Shown here piece after piece: positions 52,257 to 61,537 of a DNA stretch of 64,000 bases. A program made the translations under genes and the position numbers. Location: the NCBI RefSeq assembly GCF_004341515.1, contig NZ_SLZF01000001.1, positions 496,001-560,000 on the forward strand, given 5' to 3'. Each line of letters starts with the position of its first letter. The first letter of the stretch is position 1. This DNA comes from Allobosea sp. BK604 (lineage in GTDB: Bacteria; Pseudomonadota; Alphaproteobacteria; Rhizobiales; Beijerinckiaceae). The notes under the pieces were generated by a model that saw nothing but the letters and a program-made list of their open reading frames with translations, ran no database searches and was not told where the DNA came from.

Positions 52257-53867
52257 ATGCGCAAGCAGCTATTGCTCGCATGTGTTGCCGGAGCCTGCCT
52301 GACCGGCGCTCCCGCCTGGTCGCAGACCCTGAAGATCGCGCTCGCCTCCGAGCCGACGGCAGTCGATCCGCACTACCACGACCTCACGCCGAACAATGCG
52401 CTCGCCGCGCATATCTTCGATTCGCTCGTCCTCCAGGACGAGAAGCAGCTGCTCCAGCCCGGCCTCGCGACTTCCTGGTCGAATGACGGCAAGACCACCT
52501 GGACCTTCAAGCTGCGCCCCGGCGTCAGCTTCTCGAACGGCAAGCCCTTCACGGCCGAGGATGTCGTCTTCACCTTCTGCCGCACGCTGAAGAACGAGAC
52601 CAAGGTCTCCGGCTCCTTCGCCGACATCACCGGCGCCTTCGAGAAGGTCGAGACGCCCGATCCGCAGACGCTCGTCATCACCACCAAGGCGCCCGAGCCA
52701 CTGCTGCCGAACCTGCTTTCCGGACTGCCGATCCTGAGCGCCTCGATCGTCGAGCACGGCCCGATCAGCTACGACATCGCGAAGAATTGCGGCGTCACCG
52801 GCGCCTGGCCGGCGGTCAATGATTTCAACGACGGCAAGTCCGCTGTCGGCACCGGCCCCTACAAGCTCAAGAGCTATGTCCGCGGCTCGGCCATCGAGCT
52901 CGAGCGCAACCCCACCTACTGGGGCCCGGCCGAGCCCTGGGCCACCGTGCGCTTCGTGCCGGTGACCAATGCCGGCCCGCGTCTCGCCGGCCTGCTCGCC
53001 GGCGACTATGACGTGATCGAGAACCCGGCGGCGCGCGATCTCGGCCGCATCCGCAACGACAAGCGCTTCGGCCATGTCGTCACCCCCTCGACCCGCGTCA
53101 TCTATTTCCAGCTCGATGTCGGCCGCGACCAGAGCCCCTTCGTCAAGGCCCCGGACGGCAAGAACCCGCTCAAGGACGCGCGCGTGCGCAAGGCGATGTC
53201 GCTGGCGATCGACCGTGACGCCATCGTCAAGCGTCTGATGGATGGCGCGGCCGAGCCGGCCTACCAGTACCTGCCGACCGGCATGTTCGGCACGATCCCG
53301 AACCCGGCCAAGCTCGAATACGATCCTGCCGCCGCCAAGAAGCTGCTCGCGGAAGCCGGCTATCCCAACGGCTTCCAGGTCACGCTCTCGACCACCAATG
53401 ACCGCTACATCAACGACAGCCAGATCACCCAGGCGGTCGCGCAATACCTGACCCAGATCGGCATCAAGGCCGAGGTCGACGCGATGACCCGCGCGATCTA
53501 TTTCCCGCGCCGCGCCAAGAAGGAATTCAGCGTCGCGCTCGGCGGCTGGGGCTCCAGCACCGGCGAGGCCTCGTCCTTCCTGCGCCAGTGGCCGCCGACC
53601 CCCGACGACGCCAAGACCATCGGCGGCTCGAACTACGGCGACTACAAGAACGACGAGTTCGACAAGACGATCCGCGCCGCGATCTCGACCCTCGACGACG
53701 CCAAGCGCTCCGAGCTGCTGCAGCAATCGGCCAAGCTCGTCCTCGCCGACAACGCCTTCATCCCGCTGCATTTCGAAAGCGGCATCTGGGCCTACAAGTC
53801 CGAGCTCAAGGTCGAAGGCCGCGCCGACCAGTTCACGCTGGCCATGTCGGTAAAGCCGGCCAAGTAA
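52257..53867 (+). CDS. Peptide-type ABC transporter periplasmic binding protein (family 5)
   Basis: A 536-residue secreted protein with a signal peptide ending AWSQ near residue 22. Family 5 stretches are IALASEPTAVDPHYHDL, KLRPGVSFSNGKPFTAEDVVF, GTGPYKLKSY and VRKAMSLAIDRDAIV. A GTG start one codon earlier is also possible; the ATG at 52257 follows GGAGAG. First gene of a five-gene Dpp/Opp importer, divergent from the RpiR regulator. A short tandem repeat follows in the gap before the permeases. Confidence 0.91.
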   Translation: MRKQLLLACVAGACLTGAPAWSQTLKIALASEPTAVDPHYHDLTPNNALAAHIFDSLVLQDEKQLLQPGLATSWSNDGKTTWTFKLRPGVSFSNGKPFTAEDVVFTFCRTLKNETKVSGSFADITGAFEKVETPDPQTLVITTKAPEPLLPNLLSGLPILSASIVEHGPISYDIAKNCGVTGAWPAVNDFNDGKSAVGTGPYKLKSYVRGSAIELERNPTYWGPAEPWATVRFVPVTNAGPRLAGLLAGDYDVIENPAARDLGRIRNDKRFGHVVTPSTRVIYFQLDVGRDQSPFVKAPDGKNPLKDARVRKAMSLAIDRDAIVKRLMDGAAEPAYQYLPTGMFGTIPNPAKLEYDPAAAKKLLAEAGYPNGFQVTLSTTNDRYINDSQITQAVAQYLTQIGIKAEVDAMTRAIYFPRRAKKEFSVALGGWGSSTGEASSFLRQWPPTPDDAKTIGGSNYGDYKNDEFDKTIRAAISTLDDAKRSELLQQSAKLVLADNAFIPLHFESGIWAYKSELKVEGRADQFTLAMSVKPAK

Positions 53868-53918
53868 GCCTGATCCAAGTAACCTGATCCCAGTGAGCCC
53901 GATCCCGGTGAGCCAGGC
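53864..53918. repeat. Short degenerate tandem repeat in the binding-protein/permease gap
   Basis: Three to four units of about 15 bases of the form AGTAAGCCTGATCC, AGTAACCTGATCCC, AGTGAGCCCGATCC, GGTGAGCC. They start at the stop codon of the binding-protein gene. They lie where hairpins lie in the other importer operons. Confidence 0.6.
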
Positions 53919-53948
53919 CCGCATCGCCAAGAGCATGGGCCGTCAGCA

Positions 53949-54926
53949 ATGACGGCCTATGTGCTGCAGCGGCTGATCCAGAGCATCTTCGTGCTGCTGG
54001 CAGTCTCGGTCGTGGTCTTCTTCGCCGTCTACGGCATCGGCGATCCGATCGAGCTCCTGGTCTCGCCGCAGGTCAGCGCGGCCGAGCGCACGGCGCTGAT
54101 CCAGCGGCTCGGGCTCGACCTGCCGGTCTGGCAGCAATATTTCGTCTTCATGGGCAATGCCCTCAAGGGCGATCTCGGCCGTTCCTTCGTCCACGGCGTC
54201 CCGGCGATCGAGCTGATCCTCGCCCGCCTCCCGGCGACCTTCGAGCTCGTGCTGCTGGCGATGACGATCGCGGTCGCGCTTGGCGTGCCGCTCGGCCTCC
54301 TGGCCGGGCTCGATCCCGAAAGCCGCCCGGCTCGCATCATCATGGCCGGCACAGTGCTCGGCTATTCCCTGCCGAATTTCTGGAAGGGCATGATGCTGAT
54401 CCTGCTCTTCGCAGTGGTCCTCGGCTGGGTGCCGACGGCGGGGCGCGGCGAGACTGTCTCCTTCCTCGGCGTCCAGACCAGCCTGTTCACGCTCGACGGG
54501 CTCCACCACCTGATCATGCCCGCCCTCAACCTCGCCATTCCCAACATGGCGCTGATGGTCAGCCTCGTCGCCGCCGGCACGGCCGAGACGATGACGCAGG
54601 ACTACGTCAAATACGCTCGCGCCAAGGGCGTGCGCCGCCGCCGCATCGTCGGCCGGCACGTGCTGCGCAACATCCTGATCCCGGTCGTCACCGTGGTCGG
54701 CGTCGAATTCGGCAGTCTCGTCGCCTTCTCGACCATCACCGAGACGGTCTTCGCCTGGCCGGGCATGGGCAAGCTCCTGATCGACTCGATCTACCAGCTC
54801 GACCGGCCCGTGGTCGTCGCTTACGTCCTGCTCGCGACCCTGCTCTTCGTCGCGGTCAACTTCCTCGTCGACATCCTCTATGCCGCGCTCGACCCGCGCG
54901 TGAAGCTGACCGGAGAGATGGCATGA
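53949..54926 (+). CDS. Peptide-type ABC transporter permease (DppB type)
   Basis: A 325-residue membrane protein with six helices, FFAVYGIGDPIELLVSP in the N-terminal region and the EAA loop (YVKYARAKGVRRRRIVGRHVLRN) near residues 215-240. Overlaps the next permease by four bases. Channel subunit of the RpiR-controlled importer. Confidence 0.92.
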   Translation: MTAYVLQRLIQSIFVLLAVSVVVFFAVYGIGDPIELLVSPQVSAAERTALIQRLGLDLPVWQQYFVFMGNALKGDLGRSFVHGVPAIELILARLPATFELVLLAMTIAVALGVPLGLLAGLDPESRPARIIMAGTVLGYSLPNFWKGMMLILLFAVVLGWVPTAGRGETVSFLGVQTSLFTLDGLHHLIMPALNLAIPNMALMVSLVAAGTAETMTQDYVKYARAKGVRRRRIVGRHVLRNILIPVVTVVGVEFGSLVAFSTITETVFAWPGMGKLLIDSIYQLDRPVVVAYVLLATLLFVAVNFLVDILYAALDPRVKLTGEMA

Positions 54927-55837
54927 GCGCGCCCGACACCAGCGCGCCGCGCGTCCCCGCCTATGCCGATACGCCCCTGCGGCAGAAGGTGCTGCGCCGC
55001 ATCCGCAACCGGCCGACGACGCGCGGCGCCGCGATCCTGCTCGGCATCCTCGTGCTGCTCGCGCTGCTCGCCCCGGTGATCGCGCCGCAGAACCCGCATG
55101 ATCTCGCCTCGCTCAGCGTGATGGACAACCGGCTGCCGCCGGGCGAGGCCGGCATGAACGGCATCACCTACTGGCTCGGCACCGACTCGCAGGGCCGCGA
55201 CATGCTGAGCGCCATCCTCTACGGCCTGCGCACCAGCCTGCTCGTCGGCCTCTCCGCCACGGCCGGCGCACTGTTCATCGGCATCATGGCCGGGCTCGTC
55301 GCGGCGCAGTTCGGCGGCGCGGTCGATGCCGTCATCATGCGCATCGTCGACTTCATGCTCGGCTTCCCCTCGATCCTCGTCGCGCTCGTGCTGCTCGCCT
55401 CGATCGGCCGCGGCGTCGACAAGGTCATCCTCGCCATCGTGCTCGTGCAATGGGCGCAATATGCAAGGCTGATGCGGGCGGCGGCTCTGGTCGAGCGGCG
55501 CAAGGAATATATCGAGGCCGCGGTCAATTTCGGCCTGCCGACGCGCCATATCATGCTCGCTCACCTGCTGCCGAATTCGGTCGGCTCGGTGCTCGTCGTC
55601 GCGACGATCAGCATCGCCTCGGCGATCACGCTGGAAGCCACCCTCTCCTTCCTCGGCGTCGGCGTGCCGGTGACCCAGCCCTCGCTCGGCCTGCTGATCG
55701 CCAATGGCTTCGAGTTCCTGCTTTCCGGCGAATACTGGATCGCGGTCTTCCCCGGCATCGCGCTGGTGCTCCTGATCATGTCGCTCAACCTCGTCGGCAC
55801 GCGCCTGCGCCGCAGCTTCAACGTGCGTAGCTCATGA
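54923..55837 (+). CDS. Peptide-type ABC transporter permease (DppC type)
   Basis: A 304-residue permease with a cytoplasmic N-terminus, six helices, [19 protein letters not shown] and the EAA loop ([23 protein letters not shown]). Overlaps both the upstream permease and the downstream ATPase by four bases. Partner of the DppB-type subunit. Confidence 0.92.
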   Translation: MSAPDTSAPRVPAYADTPLRQKVLRRIRNRPTTRGAAILLGILVLLALLAPVIAPQNPHDLASLSVMDNRLPPGEAGMNGITYWLGTDSQGRDMLSAILYGLRTSLLVGLSATAGALFIGIMAGLVAAQFGGAVDAVIMRIVDFMLGFPSILVALVLLASIGRGVDKVILAIVLVQWAQYARLMRAAALVERRKEYIEAAVNFGLPTRHIMLAHLLPNSVGSVLVVATISIASAITLEATLSFLGVGVPVTQPSLGLLIANGFEFLLSGEYWIAVFPGIALVLLIMSLNLVGTRLRRSFNVRSS

Positions 55838-56814
55838 GCGACGCGCTGCTCGATGTCCGCGGTCTCAGGACCGTGTTCCACGCGCTCGACGGTGCCTGGC
55901 CAGCGGTCGATGGCGTCGACCTGACGGTCAGGCGTGGCGAGGTGCTCGGTCTCGTCGGCGAATCCGGTTCGGGCAAGTCCGTCACCGGCTTCTCCCTGGT
56001 CCAGCTCATCGACCCGCCCGGCGAGATCGTCGCCGGCGAGATCCTTTTCGATGGCGAGGACCTGCGTGCCGCCTCGGACGAGCGGCTGCGCAGCCTGCGC
56101 GGCGACCGCATCGCCATGATCTTCCAGGACCCGCTGATGACGCTGAACCCGGTGCTCAGCATCGGCGAACAGATGAGCGAAGCGATCCTGGAACATCGCG
56201 ATGTCTCCAGGCAGGACGCGCTCGCCGAAGCTGCCAAAGCGCTCGCCCGCGTCGGCATCTCCTCGCCCGAGGCCCGGTTGAAGCAATACCCGCACGAGTT
56301 CTCTGGCGGCATGCGCCAGCGCGTCGCGATCGCGACCGCGCTGCTCAACGCCCCCGACCTGATCATCGCCGACGAGCCGACGACCGCGCTCGACGTCACC
56401 ATCCAGAGCCAGATCCTATTCGAGGTCCAGAAGCTCAGCCGCGATTCATCGACGGCCGTGCTCTGGATCACCCACGACCTCGCCGTCGTCGCCGAGCTCG
56501 CCGACCGGGTCGCGGTCATGTATGCCGGCCGCATCGTCGAGATCGGCCCGGTCGACACCGTGCTCGACCGGCCGCGCCATCCCTATACGCTCGGCCTGCT
56601 CAATTCCTCCGCGGCGATGGTCGAGGTCGGCCAGCGCCTGAACCAGATCGACGGCGTCGCGCCGCGCATCGATTCACGCCCGAGCGGCTGCCCGTTCCGG
56701 CCACGCTGTGCCCGGGTCCTGCCTGTTTGTGCCGAGCAGGATCCCGCCCCGCAGAGCGAAGGCGAACGCGCCTTCCGCTGCCACAACCCCGTTCCGCAGA
56801 CCGAGCCGGCATGA
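55834..56814 (+). CDS. Peptide-type ABC transporter ATP-binding protein (DppD type)
   Basis: A 326-residue ATPase with Walker [10 protein letters not shown] near residue 45, signature FSGGMRQRV, Walker [13 protein letters not shown] and a C-terminal [11 protein letters not shown] followed by cysteine-containing GCPFRPRC typical of DppD. It overlaps its neighbours by four bases on each side. First of two ATPase subunits for the RpiR-controlled importer. Confidence 0.93.
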   Translation: MSDALLDVRGLRTVFHALDGAWPAVDGVDLTVRRGEVLGLVGESGSGKSVTGFSLVQLIDPPGEIVAGEILFDGEDLRAASDERLRSLRGDRIAMIFQDPLMTLNPVLSIGEQMSEAILEHRDVSRQDALAEAAKALARVGISSPEARLKQYPHEFSGGMRQRVAIATALLNAPDLIIADEPTTALDVTIQSQILFEVQKLSRDSSTAVLWITHDLAVVAELADRVAVMYAGRIVEIGPVDTVLDRPRHPYTLGLLNSSAAMVEVGQRLNQIDGVAPRIDSRPSGCPFRPRCARVLPVCAEQDPAPQSEGERAFRCHNPVPQTEPA

Positions 56815-57818
56815 CCACGCCCTTCTTCGAACTGCGCGGCATCAAGAAGCACTTTCGCGGCAAGGTCACCCTCGCCGAGCGCATCCTCTCGGCCGTGGGC
56901 CAGGGCAAGCCGGCGCCGGTCCTGCGTGCCGTCGACGGTGTCGACCTCTCGATCAGCCACGGCGAGGTGCTCGGCCTCGTCGGCGAATCCGGCTGCGGCA
57001 AGTCCACGCTGGCGCGCATTGCCACCGGCATCCTGCAGCCGAGCGAAGGCGAAGTCGTCTATGACCAGAAGCCCGTCGCCACGCTGAGCGGCAAGGCGCG
57101 CCTCGACTTCCTGCTCAAGGTCCAGATGATCTTCCAGGACCCTTACGCCTCGCTCGATCCCCGCATGAAGGTCAGCCGCATCGTCGGCGAGGCGCTCTCG
57201 GTCCACAAGCTCCTGCCCAAGGCCGAGATCGAGCCCGCCGTCGACAAGGCCCTCGCCGAGGTGGGGCTCGACCTCGCCTATCGCGACCGCTACCCGCACC
57301 AGTTCTCCGGTGGCCAGCGCCAGCGCATCGGCATCGCCCGCGCTCTTGCAGTGAAGCCCGATTTCCTCGTCTGCGACGAGCCCGTGTCAGCGCTCGACGT
57401 CTCCATTCAGGCGCAGGTGATCAACCTGTTCATGGATATCCGCCAGCGCTACGGCCTGACCTATCTCTTCGTCAGCCATGATCTCGGGCTGGTGCGCCAT
57501 ATCAGCGACCGCGTCGCGATCATGTATCTCGGCCGCATCGTCGAGATCGGTCCCGCCGCCGACATCTTCGCGACGCCGGCCCACCCCTATAGCGCCGCCC
57601 TGATCAAGGCGATTCCCTCGGCCTCCAGGCGCAAGCGCGATTTCCAGCCGCTGAAGGGCGAGCTGCCCTCGCCGCTCGCCCCGCCCTCGGGCTGCCCGTT
57701 CCATCCGCGCTGCGAGCAGGCCATGCCGGTCTGCCGCGAGGTCCGGCCGAAGCTCGCCGAGATCGCGCCCGGCCGCAGCGCCGCCTGCCATTTGCACACG
57801 ACTCCGGAGACGGCATGA
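56811..57818 (+). CDS. Peptide-type ABC transporter ATP-binding protein (DppF type)
   Basis: A 335-residue ATPase from MTTPFFEL: Walker A GESGCGKST near residue 63, FSGGQRQRI, Walker B FLVCDEPVSALD and the C-terminal AHPYSAALIKAIP and GCPFHPRC segment. The start overlaps the DppD-type stop (ATGA). Second ATPase of the RpiR-controlled importer; could also serve the permease pair at 48365-50130, which has no ATPase of its own. Confidence 0.93.
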   Translation: MTTPFFELRGIKKHFRGKVTLAERILSAVGQGKPAPVLRAVDGVDLSISHGEVLGLVGESGCGKSTLARIATGILQPSEGEVVYDQKPVATLSGKARLDFLLKVQMIFQDPYASLDPRMKVSRIVGEALSVHKLLPKAEIEPAVDKALAEVGLDLAYRDRYPHQFSGGQRQRIGIARALAVKPDFLVCDEPVSALDVSIQAQVINLFMDIRQRYGLTYLFVSHDLGLVRHISDRVAIMYLGRIVEIGPAADIFATPAHPYSAALIKAIPSASRRKRDFQPLKGELPSPLAPPSGCPFHPRCEQAMPVCREVRPKLAEIAPGRSAACHLHTTPETA

Positions 57819-58690
57819 CCACCGCGACGCTCACCCCCGAAATCGGCCGCTCCGCCCTGCCCTTCACCGACCGCTTCCACCCGGAGCGGCCGCTCGAGGT
57901 GAATTTCTACCGGCCGGCCGCACATGGTCCCGACGACCCGGTCGTATTCGTCCAGCACGGCATGCTGCGCAATGGCGACGACTATCGCGACTTCTGGATC
58001 CCGGCCGCCGAGAAGCACAACATCCTCATCGCCGCCCCGACCTTCGGCAACGAGCATTTCCCGCAGGCCGAGGGCTATAATAACGGCCTCGTCATCGGCG
58101 CAGACGGCGCGGTCGCGGCACGCGATAACTGGCTTTACGGCGTGCCGGCCCGCGTCTTCGCAGCGCTGCGGCAGGGCGGCGTCACCCGCCTGTCCAAGCC
58201 GCGCATCTTCGGCCATTCGGCCGGCGGCCAGTTCGTCCACCGCATGCTGGCGACGCAGGACGATGTTCCCTTCGAGATGGCCTTCGCCGCCAATTCCGGC
58301 TGGTACACGCTGCCAACGCTCGAGCGCCATTTCCCTGAAGGGCTTGGCGGCCTCGGCGTCGACCAGAGCGCCCTGGCACGCTGGTTCGCCTACCCGATGA
58401 TCATCTTCGCCGGCGACCAGGACATCAACACCGGCGACCCCAACCTGCCGGCGGCCGCCGAGGCGTTGGCCCAGGGCCCGCATCGCTTCGCCCGCGCCCA
58501 TTTCATGCACGACTTCGCCAGGCGCGAGGCCGGGCGGCTCGGCCTGCCCTTCAACTGGCAGCTGATCACGGTCGGCGGCGTCGGCCATGACGGCGCGGCA
58601 ATGTCGCGCGCGGCGGCGGCCTACTGGTTCGAGGGCGGCCGCATCCCGCCCATCGAGGAATTGCAGCTCCAGGCCGCGCCGGTGCTCTGA
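57815..58690 (+). CDS. Alpha/beta hydrolase family protein
   Basis: A 291-residue hydrolase with the nucleophile elbow GHSAGG (Ser135) and likely acid and base in FAGDQDINTGDPN and GGVGHDGA. The N-terminal VFVQHGMLRNGDDY and the general layout resemble PHB-depolymerase-like esterases, but there is no signal peptide, so it is cytoplasmic. It overlaps the ATPase gene by four bases and is the last gene of the importer unit, so it probably hydrolyses an ester or amide in the imported compound. Substrate unknown. Confidence 0.87.
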   Translation: MTTATLTPEIGRSALPFTDRFHPERPLEVNFYRPAAHGPDDPVVFVQHGMLRNGDDYRDFWIPAAEKHNILIAAPTFGNEHFPQAEGYNNGLVIGADGAVAARDNWLYGVPARVFAALRQGGVTRLSKPRIFGHSAGGQFVHRMLATQDDVPFEMAFAANSGWYTLPTLERHFPEGLGGLGVDQSALARWFAYPMIIFAGDQDINTGDPNLPAAAEALAQGPHRFARAHFMHDFARREAGRLGLPFNWQLITVGGVGHDGAAMSRAAAAYWFEGGRIPPIEELQLQAAPVL

Positions 58691-58828
58691 GCACCCCCGC
58701 GGCTGCGATCGCGCCTCGCCCTGCGACGGTGAGGACACCAGCGTCGGCGCCCCGCCCGCCCTATGAACCGACGAACGAGGCGACGTGGACGCGCCTCGTA
58801 AGGCCCCGAAACACGGCCGCTCGAGCGG

Positions 58829-58860
58829 AAACGCCCCGGCGCATCGGCGCCGGGGCGTTT
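58829..58860. terminator. Bidirectional terminator-like hairpin between the hydrolase and antiporter genes
   Basis: AAACGCCCCGGCGC-ATCG-GCGCCGGGGCGTTT, a perfect 14-base stem with a four-base loop and T-rich 3' end on either strand. It lies between the convergent alpha/beta hydrolase and oxalate/formate antiporter genes, so it can end both transcripts. Confidence 0.85.
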
Positions 58861-58889
58861 CGTGGTGGGTGCAGTGGTGGTGCCGTCGC

Positions 58890-60212
58890 TTATTCGGCCG
58901 GCACACCGTGCAGGCTCGGCGCCGCCTGCGGCTGCTGGGCCTGGGCGACGACGCGCCGGCGCCAGGGCTTGAGCACGATGATCGCGACAAGCGAAGCCGT
59001 GATGTTCGCGCCGGCGGCGATCAGGAAGACTCCGTCCCACGAGCCCTCAGCCTGCTGCAGGTAGTTCGCGAACGGCACCAGCAGCGCGGCAGTGCCTTTC
59101 GCGGTGTAGAGCATGCCGGCGTTGGTCGCCGCGAATTTCGAGCCGAACGTGTCGGTGCAGGTGGCCGGGAACAGCGAGTAGATCTCGCCCCAAGCGAAGA
59201 ACACGAAGCCTGAGAGCAGCACGAACCAGACCGGGTCATGGCCCCAGAGATAGAGCAGGAAGATGCCGAGGCCTTCCATGCCGAAGGCGATGAACATCGT
59301 ATTTTCGCGGCCGATCTTGTCGGAGATCCATCCGAAGAATGGGCGCGTCAAGCCGTTCAGGATCCGGTCGATCGTGGCGGCGAAGGTCACCGTCGTCATG
59401 GTCAGGCCGACCAGGGTGACGTTGATCTTGTCGATATGCAGATCGGCCGCGATCGGTTTCAGGTTCGCAGTGATCATCAAGCCGCCGGCACCGACGGCAA
59501 CGAACATCGCATACATCAGCCAGAAGATCGGCTGGCGCAGCACCTCGCCCGGCGCGTAGTCGCGCCGGCTCTGCACATTCGCCGCGTTGACGGCGGGGGG
59601 CGGTACCTGGCCCTTTTTCGGCGCGAGCAGGAAAAGCGCCATGATGCAGATGATCACGGCCTGGCCGATGCCGAAATTGATGAAGGCCGCCTGGTAGCCG
59701 GAATTCGCGATCATCGACTGGATCGGCGCGACGGTGAGTGCCGAGCCTGCGCCGAAGCCCGCCGCGGTGATACCGGCCGCCAGGCCGCGCTTGTCCGGGA
59801 ACCATTTCAGCGCATTGGCGACGCAGGTGCCATAGACGGCGCCAGCACCGACGCCGGCGATGACTTGGCCGAGATAGAGTGCGTTGAGCGATTCGGCGAA
59901 GCCGTTGATCACCCAGCCGATGCCGCAGAGCACGCCGCCAAAGATCACGACCACACGCGGGCCATACTGGTCGACGAACCAGCCCTCAATCGGAACGAGC
60001 CAAGTTTCGAACAGCACGAAGAGCGTAAATGCCCACTGGATTGCTGCGCGATCCCAGCCGAACTTCTGCTGGATGTCGGGAACGAAGAAGGTCCAGCCGT
60101 ACTGGAGGTTGGCGATCATCACCATGCAGATGACGCCGATGAGCAATTGCGTCCAACGATAGGTATCGCTGGCGCGTTGGCCGGGATCCCCGGCATGCAG
60201 CGCTGTGGTCAT
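58890..60212 (-). CDS. oxlT: Oxalate/formate antiporter (MFS)
   Basis: A 440-residue major facilitator protein with twelve helices. The N-terminal QYGWTFFVPDIQQKFGWD and WAFTLFVLFETW, then the GPRVVVIFGG, and KGTAALLVPFANYL are typical of OxlT-type oxalate/formate antiporters, which exchange oxalate for formate at the inner membrane. No oxalyl-CoA decarboxylase or formyl-CoA transferase gene is nearby. The gene is monocistronic, with an AT-rich upstream region and the bidirectional terminator behind it. Confidence 0.9.
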   Translation of the reverse strand: MTTALHAGDPGQRASDTYRWTQLLIGVICMVMIANLQYGWTFFVPDIQQKFGWDRAAIQWAFTLFVLFETWLVPIEGWFVDQYGPRVVVIFGGVLCGIGWVINGFAESLNALYLGQVIAGVGAGAVYGTCVANALKWFPDKRGLAAGITAAGFGAGSALTVAPIQSMIANSGYQAAFINFGIGQAVIICIMALFLLAPKKGQVPPPAVNAANVQSRRDYAPGEVLRQPIFWLMYAMFVAVGAGGLMITANLKPIAADLHIDKINVTLVGLTMTTVTFAATIDRILNGLTRPFFGWISDKIGRENTMFIAFGMEGLGIFLLYLWGHDPVWFVLLSGFVFFAWGEIYSLFPATCTDTFGSKFAATNAGMLYTAKGTAALLVPFANYLQQAEGSWDGVFLIAAGANITASLVAIIVLKPWRRRVVAQAQQPQAAPSLHGVPAE

Positions 60213-60341
60213 TTCCTATCCCTATATATGCTTCTTGCCGCGGTTCTTCGTCCCGCTTGGGCATATGCTGGTATATGTTATGCCAGACGACAAGCCGAAT
60301 GATTCGGCGATCAACGCATTTTCGTGAACAATGGGCGCCGT

Positions 60342-60356
60342 GGCATTCATAATGCC
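60342..60356. promoter_or_regulatory. Inverted repeat upstream of the antiporter gene
   Basis: GGCATT-CAT-AATGCC, perfect six-base arms, about 130 bases upstream of the oxlT start. Another similar stretch TATGTTATGCC lies at about 60276-60286. The region between 60213 and 60300 is AT-rich with ATATATG stretches and may hold the oxlT promoter. Operator role inferred. Confidence 0.35.
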
Positions 60357-60374
60357 AAAGCTTCGATCGCGGGC

Positions 60375-60704
60375 ATGACCGGAACAAGTTGCTGGCCGCG
60401 ATCAAGGGACGACAGTCGGTACCTTCAGGTGTCCGCACCGGTTCAGGCTGGAAACTAAGGTGGACCGCTGGTGGACTATTCGGGCAACGTGGTCGGTGAG
60501 GTGAGTGCAAAGCTCGACGCGATCAAGATTGCCGAGGCCCAAGGCGACCTCCCGCAGAATGTGAACTTCGCTGTGAAGGGAGCCCTCGCAGCAAGTTTCC
60601 TGGACGCCAAGCAGATCAACTACGAGGTAGGCGCACTTGGAGAGAAACGCGACCCGGCCGATCTCGCTGAGCAGAAGGCAAGCGCCTTCATCGCGTGCCG
60701 CTGA
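60375..60704 (+). pseudogene. Trypsin-like (S1-type) serine protease remnant, catalytic Ser codon replaced by stop
   Basis: In one frame the sequence reads DSRYLQVSAPVQAGN, then a TAA at 60456-60458, then GGPLVDYSGNVVGEV. The usual block is QAGNSGGPLVD, so the stop replaces exactly the catalytic serine codon (TCA to TAA would be one change). Slightly upstream GMTG and NKLLAAIKG appear in different frames, implying two small frameshifts. The 3' part continues intact to LAEQKASAFIACR, the natural C-terminus of such proteases (about 77 codons). The N-terminal half of the protease is missing. No mobile element adjoins it. Confidence 0.75.
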
Positions 60705-60723
60705 AGACGTTGACCCCACGCAG

Positions 60724-61047
60724 TTGAAATCAGCGAAGACAGTTGCGCTTGCCCTTGCAGCGGTTCTCGCCGGCTGTGACAGCTATTATGGGGTCACTCT
60801 GCGCCGACAGACCGACGAGGCACGGACTCTCTGCTTGTCGGGGCCGTTTTCGCCCCTGTGGCGTTTCTCACTCTTCCCAGATACCGGCGAACAGTCTGCC
60901 AGACGAATGTTCTCCACCTGCATCAACGCGGCCCGTCAAAAGGGCTTCGTTGAGCAGGCGGAATTGCCGTTCCCGGTCCCAGTTTTTCCCGCCGAGACAG
61001 AACATCGCCCACCAGACGCCAAAGCTGGAAGTGCAGGCACGCGGTAG
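60724..61047 (+). CDS. Hypothetical small lipoprotein (uncertain)
   Basis: A 107-residue frame from a TTG start with LKSAKTVALALAAVLAGCDSYYG, a plausible lipoprotein signal peptide with the lipobox VLAGC. The rest, RRQTDEARTLCLSG and MFSTCINAARQKGFVEQ, looks like a small soluble domain. No clear ribosome site is visible and it lies in a decayed stretch beside a tRNA, so it may also be a remnant. I do not recognise a family. Confidence 0.35.
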   Translation: MKSAKTVALALAAVLAGCDSYYGVTLRRQTDEARTLCLSGPFSPLWRFSLFPDTGEQSARRMFSTCINAARQKGFVEQAELPFPVPVFPAETEHRPPDAKAGSAGTR

Positions 61048-61196
61048 CTGTCCCTTTTCAGTCAACGTCGCAGGATGGCTAGAACCGTCATCCATGACCT
61101 CAACCTGCTCACGGCAGCGCAGACCTGCGGACCTGTCACGCCGTTGGGCGAATCATACAAATTATTGAAATTACTAGTTTTTGGAATAAAACGCAT

Positions 61197-61271
<75 letters not shown>

Positions 61272-61439
61272 ATGCGCCGCTGCCTTCTAGAATGCGGCGG
61301 CGCGCGGCGCAACTGGCGTCGCGGGCTTCCCACAGGGCTCGGCGCCCTCTGACATCTCTTCGTCAAATTTCCACAGATCGGGGGCTCGATGCTGTTGCAC
61401 CTTGGCGCGGCGCTGGCTATAAGCCCGCCACCAGTTGAT

Positions 61440-61516
61440 CGGAGTGTAGCGCAGTCTGGTAGCGCACCACGTTCGGGACGTGGGGGTCGCAGGTTCAAAT
61501 CCTGCCACTCCGACCA
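61440..61516 (+). tRNA. tRNA-Pro (CGG)
   Basis: Acceptor CGGAGTG pairs with CACTCCG; the anticodon arm CACGT-TCGGGACG-style loop gives anticodon CGG for proline. T-arm GGTTCAAATCC. Discriminator A and CCA are encoded. 77 bases. Confidence 0.95.
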
Positions 61517-61537
61517 AAATTTCCCGAGATAAATCCT

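Noticed and set aside
52269..53936. 555-residue open frame on the minus strand
   Set aside because: Antisense shadow of the binding-protein gene at 52257; low-complexity leucine/glycine/arginine composition.
60868..61095. 75-residue minus-strand frame opposite the doubtful lipoprotein
   Set aside because: No ribosome site, lipobox or recognised domain; cannot be distinguished from chance in this decayed stretch.
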